Shown here one piece after another: positions 44,643 through 54,217 of a stretch of DNA of 64,000 nt. A model generated the notes under the pieces. The model was not told where the DNA came from. It saw only the letters and a list, made by a program, of their open reading frames with translations, and ran no database searches. A program made the position numbers and the translations under genes. Position 1 is the stretch's first letter, and each line of letters opens with the position of its first letter. The DNA comes from Geodermatophilus africanus (GTDB lineage: Bacteria; Actinomycetota; Actinomycetes; Mycobacteriales; Geodermatophilaceae), in the NCBI RefSeq assembly GCF_900107105.1, contig NZ_FNOT01000006.1, positions 62,001 through 126,000 on the forward strand, written 5' to 3'.

Positions 44643-45299
44643 TCACAACAACCTGTTCGTGGCGGCCCAGCGGGTGAGCTCGTTGCGGTTGGACAGCTGC
44701 AGCTTCCGCAGGACGTTGGACGCGTGCGACTCGACCGTCTTCACCGAGATGAACAGCCGCGAGCCGATCTCTCGGTAGGTGTAGCCGCGGGCCAGCAGTT
44801 GCATGACCTCCCGCTCGCGGGCGCTGAGCAGGTCCAGGCCGGGGTCGGTGGCGGGGTCCTCGGGTACGGGGGCGGACGGCGTCGTCGCGGCGAAGGCGTC
44901 GAGCACGAACCCGGCGAGCCGCGGGCTGAACACCACGTCCCCGTCGGCGACGCGGGCGACGGCGTCCCGCAGGTCGGGCCCGGAGATCGTCTTGGTGACG
45001 TACCCCCGCGCGCCGGCGCGGATGACGGCGATGACGTCCTCGGCGGCGTCGGACACCGACAGCGCCAGCCAGCGCACCGACGGCAGCTCGGTGCGCAGCG
45101 TCTCCAGCACCGCCCGCCCGCCGCCACCGGGCAGGTGCACGTCGAGCAGGACGACGTCGGGCACGGTGGCCCGGATGCCCTCGACGGCTGTGTCGACGTC
45201 GGCGGCCTCGCCCACGACGTCCACCGCGCCGCCGAGCTCGGCCCGCACGCCGGAGCGCACCATCGCGTGGTCGTCGACGAGGTAGACCCGCGTGCTCAC
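44643..45299 (-). CDS. NarL/LuxR-family response regulator
   Basis: A 218-residue regulator. The receiver has the acidic pair in VYLVDDHAMVRSG, the phospho-Asp in VVLLDVHLPGGGG (about residue 53), and Thr/Lys in ALSVSDA and GYVTKTISG. The C-terminal HTH is LSAREREVMQLLARGYTYREIGSRLFISVKTVESHASNVLRKL. The GTG start overlaps the kinase stop by 4 bp. It forms a two-component pair with the PspC-domain kinase, probably for envelope stress and probably acting on the divergent pspC gene. Confidence 0.93.
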   Translation of the reverse strand: MSTRVYLVDDHAMVRSGVRAELGGAVDVVGEAADVDTAVEGIRATVPDVVLLDVHLPGGGGRAVLETLRTELPSVRWLALSVSDAAEDVIAVIRAGARGYVTKTISGPDLRDAVARVADGDVVFSPRLAGFVLDAFAATTPSAPVPEDPATDPGLDLLSAREREVMQLLARGYTYREIGSRLFISVKTVESHASNVLRKLQLSNRNELTRWAATNRLL

Positions 45300-46480
45300 G
45301 CCGCCGCCTCCTGTCTGGGGAGGCACAGCTCCACCTCGGTCCCCTCCCCCGGCGCCGAGCGCACCGTCGCCGTCCCGCCCAGCCGGGTCAGCCGGCCGGT
45401 CACCGAGTCGCGCAGCCCGCGCCGGTCGCCGGGCACCGCGGCCGGGTCGAACCCGGCACCGCGGTCGCGGACGAAGACCTCGACCCGCTGCGGCGTCACC
45501 TCGGTGTACAGGTCGGCGGCGGAGGCACCCGAGTGTTTGGCGGCGTTGACCAGCGCCTCGCGGGTGGCCGCGCCGAGGGCGGCCAGTGCGTCGTCCAGCG
45601 AGGCGTCGCCGACGACGACCGACTCGACGGTCAGCGCATGGTCGGCCTCCACCTCGGCGACCATCCCGGAGACCAGCGCCGCCCAGGTGCCGCCGCCCGC
45701 GGCCGCGGCCGGCTCGTACAGCCAGGTGCGCAGCTCGCGCTCCTGGCTGCGCGCCAGCCGGGAGACCGCGGTCGGGTCGTCGGCGTGCCGCTGGATGAGG
45801 GCGAGGGTCTGCAGCACCGAGTCGTGCAGGTGGGCGGCGACGGCGGCCCGCTCCTCGGAGCGCACGCGAGCGGTGCGCTCGGCCTCGCGGGAGGCCAGCA
45901 GCCGGCGCCACAGCGGCGCGGTGGCCAGGCCGACGCCGGCCAGGATGACCAGGGTCGCGGCGAAACCGTTGCGGGCGTTGGCGAGCTGCCCGGTGGTGAC
46001 CAGCAGCAGCACGACGCCGGCGATGCCGAGGAGCACCCCGCCGGCGAGCAGCCAGCGGACGCCGGGGCGGGACAGGGTGCGGTCGGTGTCCAGCTGTCGC
46101 CAGATGACGGTCAGCCCGACGCCGACCAGCAGCAGCGGCAGGACCAGGCTGCCGCCGCCCCAGCTGCCGAGCTGTGTCACCAGCACCAGCGCGCCGAGGC
46201 CGAGCAGCCCCAGGCCCAGCGTCTGCCGACGGCTGGGCTCCACGGTCGCCTCGTCCACGACCGGGGCGGCGTCGGCGTCGGCGACCGGCATGAAGAACCA
46301 CAGCAGCGCGTAGGCGACGACGCCGATGCCCGTCGCCGCGAGCACGACGAAGGCGACGCGGACGACGAGCGGGTCGGCCCGCAGGTGCACGGCCGTCCCC
46401 GCGGCGACGCCGGCCAGCAACCGGCCCGAGCGCGGGCGCACCAGCGGCGGCCGCGCGGGCACGGGCAGGGTCGTCGTCAC
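45296..46480 (-). CDS. Sensor histidine kinase with N-terminal PspC domain
   Basis: A 394-residue membrane kinase. The N-terminus is a PspC domain (RPRSGRLLAGVAAGTAVHLRADPLVVRVAF ... AYALLWFFMP), then four more helices. The HisKA_3 phospho-site is AAVAAHLHDSVLQTLALIQRH (about residue 212) and the ATPase domain shows ALGAATREALVNAAKHSG and DRGAGFDPAAVPGDRRGLRDSV. PspC fused to a NarL-type kinase is a common actinobacterial envelope-stress design. The GTG at 46480 lacks a Shine-Dalgarno sequence. Confidence 0.92.
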   Translation of the reverse strand: MTTTLPVPARPPLVRPRSGRLLAGVAAGTAVHLRADPLVVRVAFVVLAATGIGVVAYALLWFFMPVADADAAPVVDEATVEPSRRQTLGLGLLGLGALVLVTQLGSWGGGSLVLPLLLVGVGLTVIWRQLDTDRTLSRPGVRWLLAGGVLLGIAGVVLLLVTTGQLANARNGFAATLVILAGVGLATAPLWRRLLASREAERTARVRSEERAAVAAHLHDSVLQTLALIQRHADDPTAVSRLARSQERELRTWLYEPAAAAGGGTWAALVSGMVAEVEADHALTVESVVVGDASLDDALAALGAATREALVNAAKHSGASAADLYTEVTPQRVEVFVRDRGAGFDPAAVPGDRRGLRDSVTGRLTRLGGTATVRSAPGEGTEVELCLPRQEAAA

Positions 46481-46604
46481 GGTGCTGATCGTCGCACCGC
46501 CGCGGCCCGCCCCGACACCAGGAACCACCCCGGTCGAGGGACGAGGGTCGGATGGGGGCGTTCCCTGATGGACCGCGTCCCCCGCCGCGAGCAGGGTCTG
46601 TGCC

Positions 46605-47519
46605 ATGACATCCGCACCGCCTCCCGCTCCCCCGTCGGCGGACCCGCCGGCGGCCGCGTACGCCCCGCCGCCCGGGCCCCCGGTGCGGCCGCCGCTGCGG
46701 CGCAGCCGCAGCGACAAGGTCATCGGCGGCGTTGCCGGCGGCCTGGCCGACTACAGCGGCATCGACGCGCTGCTGTGGCGGGTCGGCCTGGTCGCGCTGG
46801 CCCTGGCCGGCCCCGGCGTCCCCGTCTACCTGCTCCTCTGGCTGCTCATGCCGGCCGGCCCGGCCGGTGCGGCCGTCGCCCGGGCCCCACGGGCCACCGG
46901 GCCGCGGTCGCCGGTGCCCGGGCTGACGCTGGCCGGGCTGCTCATCGTCGTCGGCTCGCTGGTCCTGATCAGCCGGCTCACCGACTGGGACGTCGGTCCG
47001 CGGATCGTCCTGGGCACCGGGCTGCTGGTCGTCGGCCTCGGCCTGGTCGCCGCCGCCTTCTCCGGCGGGCGCACGGCCAGGGGCGGCCTGATCACGCTCG
47101 GCGTCGTCCTCTCGGTCGCGCTGGTCGCGGTCGCCGCCGAGCCGTGGCGGGCCGTGGAGGACGGCATGGGAGACCGCACCTACAACCCGGCCGATGCGGC
47201 CGCCGTCCGACCGGTCTACGACCAGGGGATCGGCAACGCGACGCTGGACCTGACCGACATCGACCTGTCCCGGCTCGACGGCCCCGTCACCACGCGGATC
47301 GACGGCGGCGTGGGCGACGTCGAGGTGCTCGTGCCCCGGTCGGCCGACGTCCGGGTCGACGTCAGCAGCGGCGTCGGTGAGGTCGACGTCCTCGACCTGG
47401 ACTCCGACGGCGGCTTCTCCCGCGGCACCGGCTCTGCGGCCTGGACCGGTGACGGGCAGCCCGAGATCGAACTGACCATCGACGCCGGCATCGGCGACGT
47501 GGAGGTGCGTCGTGCCTGA
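46605..47519 (+). CDS. PspC-domain membrane protein with LiaF-like C-terminus
   Basis: A 304-residue protein. A Pro-rich N-terminus leads to a PspC domain (LRRSRSDKVIGGVAGGLADYSGIDALLWRVGLV ... LLLWLLMP, about residues 32-83), then further helices, then an extracytoplasmic domain (IGNATLDLTDIDLSRLDGPVTTRIDGGVGDVEVLVP ... GVGEVDVLDLDSDGG) that matches the LiaF/DUF2154 beta-helix type. It is divergent from the PspC-kinase and probably its target or partner. The stop overlaps the next gene's start. Confidence 0.88.
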   Translation: MTSAPPPAPPSADPPAAAYAPPPGPPVRPPLRRSRSDKVIGGVAGGLADYSGIDALLWRVGLVALALAGPGVPVYLLLWLLMPAGPAGAAVARAPRATGPRSPVPGLTLAGLLIVVGSLVLISRLTDWDVGPRIVLGTGLLVVGLGLVAAAFSGGRTARGGLITLGVVLSVALVAVAAEPWRAVEDGMGDRTYNPADAAAVRPVYDQGIGNATLDLTDIDLSRLDGPVTTRIDGGVGDVEVLVPRSADVRVDVSSGVGEVDVLDLDSDGGFSRGTGSAAWTGDGQPEIELTIDAGIGDVEVRRA

Positions 47520-47811
47520 CTACAGCGAGTTCCCGACGACCCCGACCGCCTGGCAGGAACAGCAGCTGCGGGACTGGCAGATCGTCACCCCGCTGACCAC
47601 CGAGGACCCGCCCCGGCCCGAGCGCCGCGGCGTCGACCTCACCGCGCTCGTCCCGGGACTCTTCTTCGTCGTCCTGGCGGTCGTGCTGATGGCCGGCGCG
47701 GTGCTGCCGCTCGGCCTGGTCACCGACGGCGGCCTGCTGTGGCTGGTGCTCATCGGTGGCGGTGTGGCGCTGCTCGTGAGCGAACTGCGCCGGGCACGCC
47801 GCAGGCGCTGA
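47512..47811 (+). CDS. Small two-helix membrane protein
   Basis: A 99-residue protein with a hydrophilic N-terminus (DYSEFPTTPTAWQEQQLRDW) and two helices (LVPGLFFVVLAVVLMAGAVLPLGLV, LLWLVLIGGGVALLVSELRRARR) ending in a basic tail. It overlaps the PspC gene by 8 bp, so it is part of that module. Similar small proteins follow PspC genes in other actinobacteria; function unknown. Confidence 0.78.
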   Translation: MPDYSEFPTTPTAWQEQQLRDWQIVTPLTTEDPPRPERRGVDLTALVPGLFFVVLAVVLMAGAVLPLGLVTDGGLLWLVLIGGGVALLVSELRRARRRR

Positions 47812-47823
47812 CCCACCGCACCG

Positions 47824-47857
47824 GGGGGCCCGGGGAGCACAGGCTCCCCGGGCCCCC
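47824..47857 (+). terminator. Terminator after the pspC operon
   Basis: Perfect 15-bp arms (GGGGGCCCGGGGAGC and its complement) with a 4-nt loop, 12 bp after the stop codon. No long T-run follows, as is usual in this genome. Confidence 0.8.
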
Positions 47858-47864
47858 TCGTGCG

Positions 47865-47870
47865 TACGCT
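47865..47870 (+). promoter_or_regulatory. Leaderless -10 box before the 47878 gene
   Basis: TACGCT ends 7 nt before the ATG at 47878, which settles that start over a GTG at 47860. Confidence 0.5.
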
Positions 47871-47877
47871 CCCGTTG

Positions 47878-48378
47878 ATGAACGCCGGTGGGCGCGCCGC
47901 GCTGGCCGTCATCACGGTCGGCGGGGCGGCCCTCGTCGGCGTGACGACCCTCCGGCCCCTGCTCGACCCGCTGGCCCAGCAGACGCCGTTGCCCCCGGCC
48001 GCGCAGTGGACCGACGCCGGTGTCCCCGTGCCCGCGTCGGCCGGCCGGTGCGCCGCACAGGACCCCGCGGCCTCGGACTCCGTCCGCTGGTGCATGCCCG
48101 ACGGGACCAGCGTGGCGACGGTCCACCGGTGGTACCGCGACGTGCTGCCGGCGGGTCGCGATGCCGGTGACCTCCGGTGGTGCGTCGAGCAACGCCGGGG
48201 GGACGGCAGCCGGCGCGCACTCTGGTCGACCGGCGCCGGGCTGGTCGGGTACGTCCTCCCGGCGCAGCCGCCACGCCCGCCGACGCAGGAGCTTGAGGAC
48301 CCCGTCGCCATCGTGGTCGTCGTGCTGCCGGGCCAGGCCTGCCACCCCGCCGCCCGGTCCGACCGGGAGCCGACGTGA
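47878..48378 (+). CDS. Exported or anchored protein of unknown function
   Basis: A 166-residue protein with a hydrophobic N-terminal segment (AALAVITVGGAALVGVTTL) and an extracytoplasmic domain containing four Cys (GRCAAQD, VRWCMPD, LRWCVEQ, GQACHP), probably two disulfides. I do not recognise a family. Its stop overlaps the glycosyltransferase start as GTGA, so the two products are co-translated and may work together at the membrane. Confidence 0.7.
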   Translation: MNAGGRAALAVITVGGAALVGVTTLRPLLDPLAQQTPLPPAAQWTDAGVPVPASAGRCAAQDPAASDSVRWCMPDGTSVATVHRWYRDVLPAGRDAGDLRWCVEQRRGDGSRRALWSTGAGLVGYVLPAQPPRPPTQELEDPVAIVVVVLPGQACHPAARSDREPT

Positions 48379-49952
48379 GCGCCGGCCTGCCCGGCGACTC
48401 CGCCGTCGGCGAGGCCGTCCGTCCGGCTGGCTCCGGCGACCGCCGTGCCGGTCCCTGGGGGGTTGCGGCGGTCGGTTTCGTCGTCGTGCTGGGCGTCGCC
48501 CTGCGGGTCCACTCCCCCTCCGCGCTGTGGCTCGACGAGGCGATCAGCGTCAACATCTCCGGCCTGCCGCTCCGGGAGGTCCCGGCGGCGCTCCGCCGGG
48601 ACGGCGCGCCACCGCTGTACGCCCTGGTGCTGTGGGGCTGGGAGCGGGTGGTCGGCACCTCGACCACGGAGGTGCGGTGGCTGTCGTCGCTCCTCGGCGT
48701 CGCCGCGCTGCCGGCCGCCGCCCTGGCCGGCGCCCGGCTGGCCGGCAGGTCCGGCGCGGTCGCCGCGCTGCTGCTGCTCGCGGCCTCGCCGTTCGCGGCC
48801 TACTACTCGACCGAGGCGCGCATGTACAGCCTTGTCATCCTGCTGGTCCTCTGCGGCTTCCTCGCCCTCGACGGCTACCTGCGCCGACCGGGAGCGGTGC
48901 GCGGCGTCCTGGTGGGGCTGACCACGGCGGCACTGGCGCTCACCCACTACTGGTCGTTGTTCCTGCTCGCCGTCGTCGGCGGGGGGCTACTGGCGTCCGC
49001 ATGGCAGGCGCGCAGCCGGCCGCCCGCCCGCGCCGTCGGGTGGATGGCCGCGGGCGGGGTGCTCTTCCTCCCCTGGCTGCCGTCGTTCCTCTACCAGGTC
49101 GCGCACACGGGGACGCCCTGGGGCGCTCCGGCGGGGTTCACCGCGGTGCTGTCGACGGTCGTCGTCTGGGCCGGTGGAGGAAGCCGGCCCTCGACACTGG
49201 TGCTGACAGCCGTACTGCTGCTGCTCGCCGGGCTCGGGGCCGCTGCGGTCTCGGCGTCCGGCTCGCGGGTCGAGCTCGACCTCCGTGGGCGACCACCCGG
49301 TCGGGCGCTGGCCCTCGCGGTCGGCGCGACCCTCGCGCTGGCCCTGGCGGTGGGCCGGTTCACCGGCGCGGCGTTCGACGCCCGCTACACCAGCGTGGTC
49401 CTGCCGCTGTTCCTCCTGGTGGCCGCCGTCGGTGTCGCCCGGCTCCCGCGCGCGATCGGCACGCCGGTCCTCGCGGTCGCCGTCGTGTCCGGGACGGCGA
49501 GCGCGGTGCCCGACGTGTACGTCGAACACAAGACCCAGGCCGCGGCGGTCGCCGACGCGCTGCGGGCCCAGGCGCTGCCCGGCGACGTCGTCGTCTACTG
49601 CCCCGACCAGCTCGGCCCCGCCACCAGCCGCCTGCTGCCCGGCTCCCTGCGGCAGGAGGTGTACCCGACCGGCGGGTCGCCGGAGCGCGTCGACTGGGTC
49701 GACTACGCGCAACGGAACGTGGGCGCCGACCCGGAGGCGTACGGACGCGACCTCTCCGCCCGGGCCGGCGGCAGCGCCGTCTGGCTGGTGTTCCACACCC
49801 ACTACCGGACGTACGAGGGCCAGTGCGAGGCACTGGCCGGGACCCTGACGGCGCTGCGCGGGGATCCGCTGCCGCTGGTCGAGCCTGACGGGAGGTACTT
49901 CGAGTCGGCGCACCTGGTCGGCTGGGCGCCGCTCCGGGCTCCGGGGCCGTAG
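48375..49952 (+). CDS. Glycosyltransferase family 39-like membrane protein
   Basis: A 525-residue GT-C-type protein with about ten helices. The catalytic Asp-Glu is in the first loop (HSPSALWLDEAISVNISG, about residues 50-60), followed by the PMT-like DGAPPLYALVLWGWERVVG and the second-loop SPFAAYYSTEARMYSL. The C-terminal part has a soluble extracytoplasmic region (VEHKTQAAAVADALRAQALPGDVVVYCPDQ). Such enzymes use a polyprenyl-phosphate sugar; the acceptor is unknown. It is coupled to the upstream anchored protein. Confidence 0.85.
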   Translation: MSAGLPGDSAVGEAVRPAGSGDRRAGPWGVAAVGFVVVLGVALRVHSPSALWLDEAISVNISGLPLREVPAALRRDGAPPLYALVLWGWERVVGTSTTEVRWLSSLLGVAALPAAALAGARLAGRSGAVAALLLLAASPFAAYYSTEARMYSLVILLVLCGFLALDGYLRRPGAVRGVLVGLTTAALALTHYWSLFLLAVVGGGLLASAWQARSRPPARAVGWMAAGGVLFLPWLPSFLYQVAHTGTPWGAPAGFTAVLSTVVVWAGGGSRPSTLVLTAVLLLLAGLGAAAVSASGSRVELDLRGRPPGRALALAVGATLALALAVGRFTGAAFDARYTSVVLPLFLLVAAVGVARLPRAIGTPVLAVAVVSGTASAVPDVYVEHKTQAAAVADALRAQALPGDVVVYCPDQLGPATSRLLPGSLRQEVYPTGGSPERVDWVDYAQRNVGADPEAYGRDLSARAGGSAVWLVFHTHYRTYEGQCEALAGTLTALRGDPLPLVEPDGRYFESAHLVGWAPLRAPGP

Positions 49953-49975
49953 GGGCCGCTGCCCGCCCGTGGCGG

Positions 49976-50587
49976 TCAATGCTCCCTCTCGAGGGGACTC
50001 GACGCCTCGCCTATCACGTCGAGGAACGTCAGCGCACGCTGCCACAGCAGCTCCGCGGCCTCGGCGTCGTACTCGGCGGGCAGGCTCGGGTCGCTGAACA
50101 GGTGACCGCTCCCCGGATAGCTGAAGACCTCGACGGCGCCCCCTACACGCCGGACGTCGCTGACGAAGGCGTCGAGCCACTCGGCCGAGTGCTTCGGGTC
50201 GTCCTCGGCGTGGTGGACCTGCACCGGCACGCCGGCCGGCCAGGCCTCGACCCCGAGCACCGCCAGCGGCAGCGCACCGGCGACCAGCAGTGCGCCGCCG
50301 CAGGCCCGCTGGGTGGCCACGTACTCGGCCATGCCCGCGCCGTTGGAGAAGCCCGCGACGACCATGCCGTCGGGCAGGCCCGCGACCGCGTCCACGGCCG
50401 CCTGCATCAGCGCCGGGAAGCCGACCCAGTCGACGTGCGCCCCGGCCTCCTCGTAGTCGTCGAAGACCCGGCCGTCGTACTGGTCGACGACCAGCACGTC
50501 GTGATCGGCGGTCCGGAGGCGGTCGGCGGCGTCGGTGACCCCGGGTCGGACGCCGAGGACGGAGTGGAACAGCGCGATGGATGCCAT
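49976..50587 (-). CDS. Dienelactone hydrolase-family protein
   Basis: A 203-residue alpha/beta hydrolase. The start MASIALFHSVLGVRPG and DVLVVDQYDGRVFDDYEEA match DLH-like proteins. The nucleophile elbow is VVAGFSNGAGMAEY with Ser (about residue 93) where dienelactone hydrolases have Cys; the acid is in VHHAEDDPKHS and the base in PGSGHLFSDP (about 170). It is divergent from the WYL-domain regulator, which may control it through the inverted repeat between them. Confidence 0.85.
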   Translation of the reverse strand: MASIALFHSVLGVRPGVTDAADRLRTADHDVLVVDQYDGRVFDDYEEAGAHVDWVGFPALMQAAVDAVAGLPDGMVVAGFSNGAGMAEYVATQRACGGALLVAGALPLAVLGVEAWPAGVPVQVHHAEDDPKHSAEWLDAFVSDVRRVGGAVEVFSYPGSGHLFSDPSLPAEYDAEAAELLWQRALTFLDVIGEASSPLEREH

Positions 50588-50609
50588 GCGACGAGCCTGC
50601 CGCGCGCTC

Positions 50610-50629
50610 GGTGACACCGTCCTGTCACC
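50610..50629. promoter_or_regulatory. Inverted repeat between the hydrolase and WYL-regulator genes
   Basis: GGTGACA-CCGTCC-TGTCACC has perfect 7-bp arms. It lies 21-22 bp from both divergent starts, the right place for an operator of the adjacent regulator. A CACGAT box 6 nt before the GTG at 50651 may be its -10. Confidence 0.6.
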
Positions 50630-50650
50630 GACTCCTGCCACGATCCGGGC

Positions 50651-51349
50651 GTGAACCGCACCGACCGGCTGCACGCGCTCACCGAGGAGCTGCGCCGGGC
50701 CGGGCCCCGCGGCCGGACGGCGCAGCGCCTGGCCGGGTGGCTGGAGGTGTCCACCCGCACGGTCAAGCGCGACGTGGCCGCGCTGCAGCAGGCCGGCGTC
50801 CCGGTCTGGGCGACCGCCGGCCCGGGCGGCGGGTACGTGCTCGACGCCGCCGCCACCCTGCCGCCCGTGAACCTCACCCCGGCGCAGGCGGTCGCGGTGG
50901 CCGTGGCGCTGAACGGGGCCGGCGCCGCGCCGTTCGCCGTCGACGGCCGGGCGGCCCTGGAGAAGGTGCTCGACGTGCTGGGGCCCGCGGCCCGCGCCGA
51001 GGTGGAGCGGCTGGCCGGCCGCGTGTGGGTGCGCGGGCAGGCGGCGCCCCGACCACGCGCCGCCGCCGTGGTCGAGCAGGCGCTGGCCGACCGCCGGGTC
51101 CTCTCCCTGCGCTACCGCGACCGCCACGGGACGACGACCCGGCGGCGGGTGGAGCCCCACCTGCTGGCCCGCACCGGCGAGCACTGGTACCTCGTCGCGT
51201 GGTGCCAGGAGCGGGACGCGCCGCGCTGGTTCCGCTGGGACCGCATCGAGGACGCCGCGCTCACCCCCGAGCCCGCGCCACCCCGCGACCCGGCGCTCTT
51301 CGGCACCCCGCCGGACGACGCCCGGAGCGTCCGAGGCGAAGCGGGCTGA
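50651..51349 (+). CDS. YafY-type HTH and WYL-domain transcriptional regulator
   Basis: A 232-residue regulator. The N-terminal DeoR-like HTH is RLHALTEELRRAGPRGRTAQRLAGWLEVSTRTVKRDVAALQQAG (residues 5-49), followed by the wing VWATAGPGGGYVL. The C-terminal WYL domain has HWYLVAWCQERDAPRWFRWDRIEDA (about 178-202). WYL domains bind nucleic acid or small ligands. It probably controls the divergent dienelactone-hydrolase gene and itself. Confidence 0.9.
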   Translation: MNRTDRLHALTEELRRAGPRGRTAQRLAGWLEVSTRTVKRDVAALQQAGVPVWATAGPGGGYVLDAAATLPPVNLTPAQAVAVAVALNGAGAAPFAVDGRAALEKVLDVLGPAARAEVERLAGRVWVRGQAAPRPRAAAVVEQALADRRVLSLRYRDRHGTTTRRRVEPHLLARTGEHWYLVAWCQERDAPRWFRWDRIEDAALTPEPAPPRDPALFGTPPDDARSVRGEAG

Positions 51350-51350
51350 G

Positions 51351-51800
51351 TCACCCGAGGAGGCTCGCGGGGAGCAGGTCGAACCCCTCTGCAGCAGCGG
51401 CCGCCCTGAGCTGTCGGTCGAAGGCCGCGAACGTCCGGCACTCCGGGACGGCGTCCCGCGCCGCCGATGCGCAGGCCAGCTGGACGGCGTCGTAGGCGCG
51501 TAGCCCGTGTACGGCGCACAGGCGCGCTGCACTCTCGAGGACGGCCACCGTCGCCGTCACGGCTGAGAACCTCGGCGGTTCTGCCTCGGTGCCGGACCAG
51601 TCGGCCTCGAAGGCCGACGTCAACAGGCGAGCGGCGTCGAGGTGCAGTTCGCCGAGGCGTTGCTTCCGCCAGATGGCGGAGGGCACCTCGACGCGGGCCA
51701 GCTGTGCGACGACGAGGGTGGGCAGCTCGCGAACGCGCTCGTGCCCGGGCTCGTCGGCGTAGAGCTTGACCAGTGCGCTGGAGTCGGCGAAGACCGTCAC
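51351..51800 (-). CDS. vapC: VapC-family PIN-domain toxin
   Basis: A 149-residue ribonuclease toxin. The four acidic PIN residues are visible: Asp in VFADSSALVKLYADE (residue 6), Glu in ARVEVPSAIW (about 38), Asp in LRAYDAVQLA (about 104), and Asp in FAAFDRQL (about 127). It targets RNA (tRNA or rRNA in characterised cases). The GTG start overlaps the antitoxin stop as GTGA, the usual coupled arrangement. It is convergent with the WYL regulator, with stops 1 bp apart. Confidence 0.9.
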   Translation of the reverse strand: MTVFADSSALVKLYADEPGHERVRELPTLVVAQLARVEVPSAIWRKQRLGELHLDAARLLTSAFEADWSGTEAEPPRFSAVTATVAVLESAARLCAVHGLRAYDAVQLACASAARDAVPECRTFAAFDRQLRAAAAAEGFDLLPASLLG

Positions 51801-52093
51801 GCCCGGTCGGACGCGACGATGTCGGACAGCTGCGTCCCCCGTCCGGCAGCGGCTCGTGCCGCTGCCACGGCATCAGGGTCCGGACGCCGACGTGCGTGTC
51901 CGGTAGGCGCGAGGAGCCCGGCACGGGCCAGCCGCTCACGGATCCGCTCGGCGTCGTCCCCCGCCAGGTCGGGATCGGTCGCCGCGCCGAGGACGGCCAC
52001 CACGTACTCGTTCATGCTGCGTCCGAGCCGGCCTGCGGCTGCACGCACGCGCTCGACGAGCTCGTCGGTCGTGCGAACGGTCAGCTGAGCCAT
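51797..52093 (-). CDS. vapB: VapB-type ribbon-helix-helix antitoxin
   Basis: A 98-residue protein. The N-terminal RHH DNA-binding motif is AQLTVRTTDELVERVRAAAGRLGRSMNEYVVAVL (residues 2-36); the C-terminal half is charged and flexible, ending GRGTQLSDIVASDRA, as expected for a toxin-neutralising tail. It is longer than many VapB proteins. It probably binds the palindrome just upstream, alone or with VapC. Confidence 0.85.
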   Translation of the reverse strand: MAQLTVRTTDELVERVRAAAGRLGRSMNEYVVAVLGAATDPDLAGDDAERIRERLARAGLLAPTGHARRRPDPDAVAAARAAAGRGTQLSDIVASDRA

Positions 52094-52105
52094 GCAATCA
52101 GGGTA

Positions 52106-52119
52106 GCAGGCATGCCTGC
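52106..52119. promoter_or_regulatory. Palindrome before vapB (candidate autoregulatory operator)
   Basis: GCAGGCATGCCTGC is a perfect 14-bp palindrome 12 bp before the vapB start. Confidence 0.6.
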
Positions 52120-52132
52120 ATGCCGGGCCGGG

Positions 52133-52621
52133 TCAGAGGGCGCGGTAGTAGCGCACGAGCGGGAGGCCCGTGAACCCGTGCCGCTCGTACAGGGCGCGGG
52201 CCGGCGCGTGGCCGTCGTCCCCGCCGGTGCCGATCACGGCGAGCGGCACCCCGCGTGCCCGGATCCCGGTCACCGCGTGCTCCAGCAGCCGGCCCGCGAT
52301 GCCCGCCCGCTGGTGTGCCGGGGCGACGGCGATCATCTCGACCTCCCCGACCGGGGTGGCGTCCTCCTCCGTCCAGCGGACCGCCACGAAGCCGACCGGG
52401 GTGCCGTCGGCGTCGGCGACCCACGCGTCGACGTCCTCCGCGCGGCACACCTCGGCCACCGCGCGGGCCTGCGCGGTCCGCCAGTCCGGGTAGACCAGGC
52501 CGTAGACCCGCGGGCCCATGACCGCCTCGAAGCTCGCGAACACGGGCGCCCACGCGTCGAGGGAGAAGGCGACCACCGCGTCGACGTCGGCGTCGGTCAG
52601 CGGCCGGATCGCGACGTCCAC
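52133..52621 (-). CDS. GNAT-family N-acetyltransferase
   Basis: A 162-residue acetyltransferase. The acetyl-CoA site (motif A) is IAVAPAHQRAGIAGRLLEHAV (about residues 98-118, Q/R-x-x-G-x-A). The N-terminus IRPLTDADVDAVVAFSLDAW and C-terminal ALYERHGFTGLPLVRYYRAL are typical. The acceptor is unknown. It lies between vapBC and guaA on the same strand. Confidence 0.88.
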   Translation of the reverse strand: MDVAIRPLTDADVDAVVAFSLDAWAPVFASFEAVMGPRVYGLVYPDWRTAQARAVAEVCRAEDVDAWVADADGTPVGFVAVRWTEEDATPVGEVEMIAVAPAHQRAGIAGRLLEHAVTGIRARGVPLAVIGTGGDDGHAPARALYERHGFTGLPLVRYYRAL

Positions 52622-52654
52622 GGCGCGGATGACACCACGGATCTCAGCGGCGCG

Positions 52655-54216
<1,562 letters not shown>

Positions 54217-54217
<1 letters not shown>

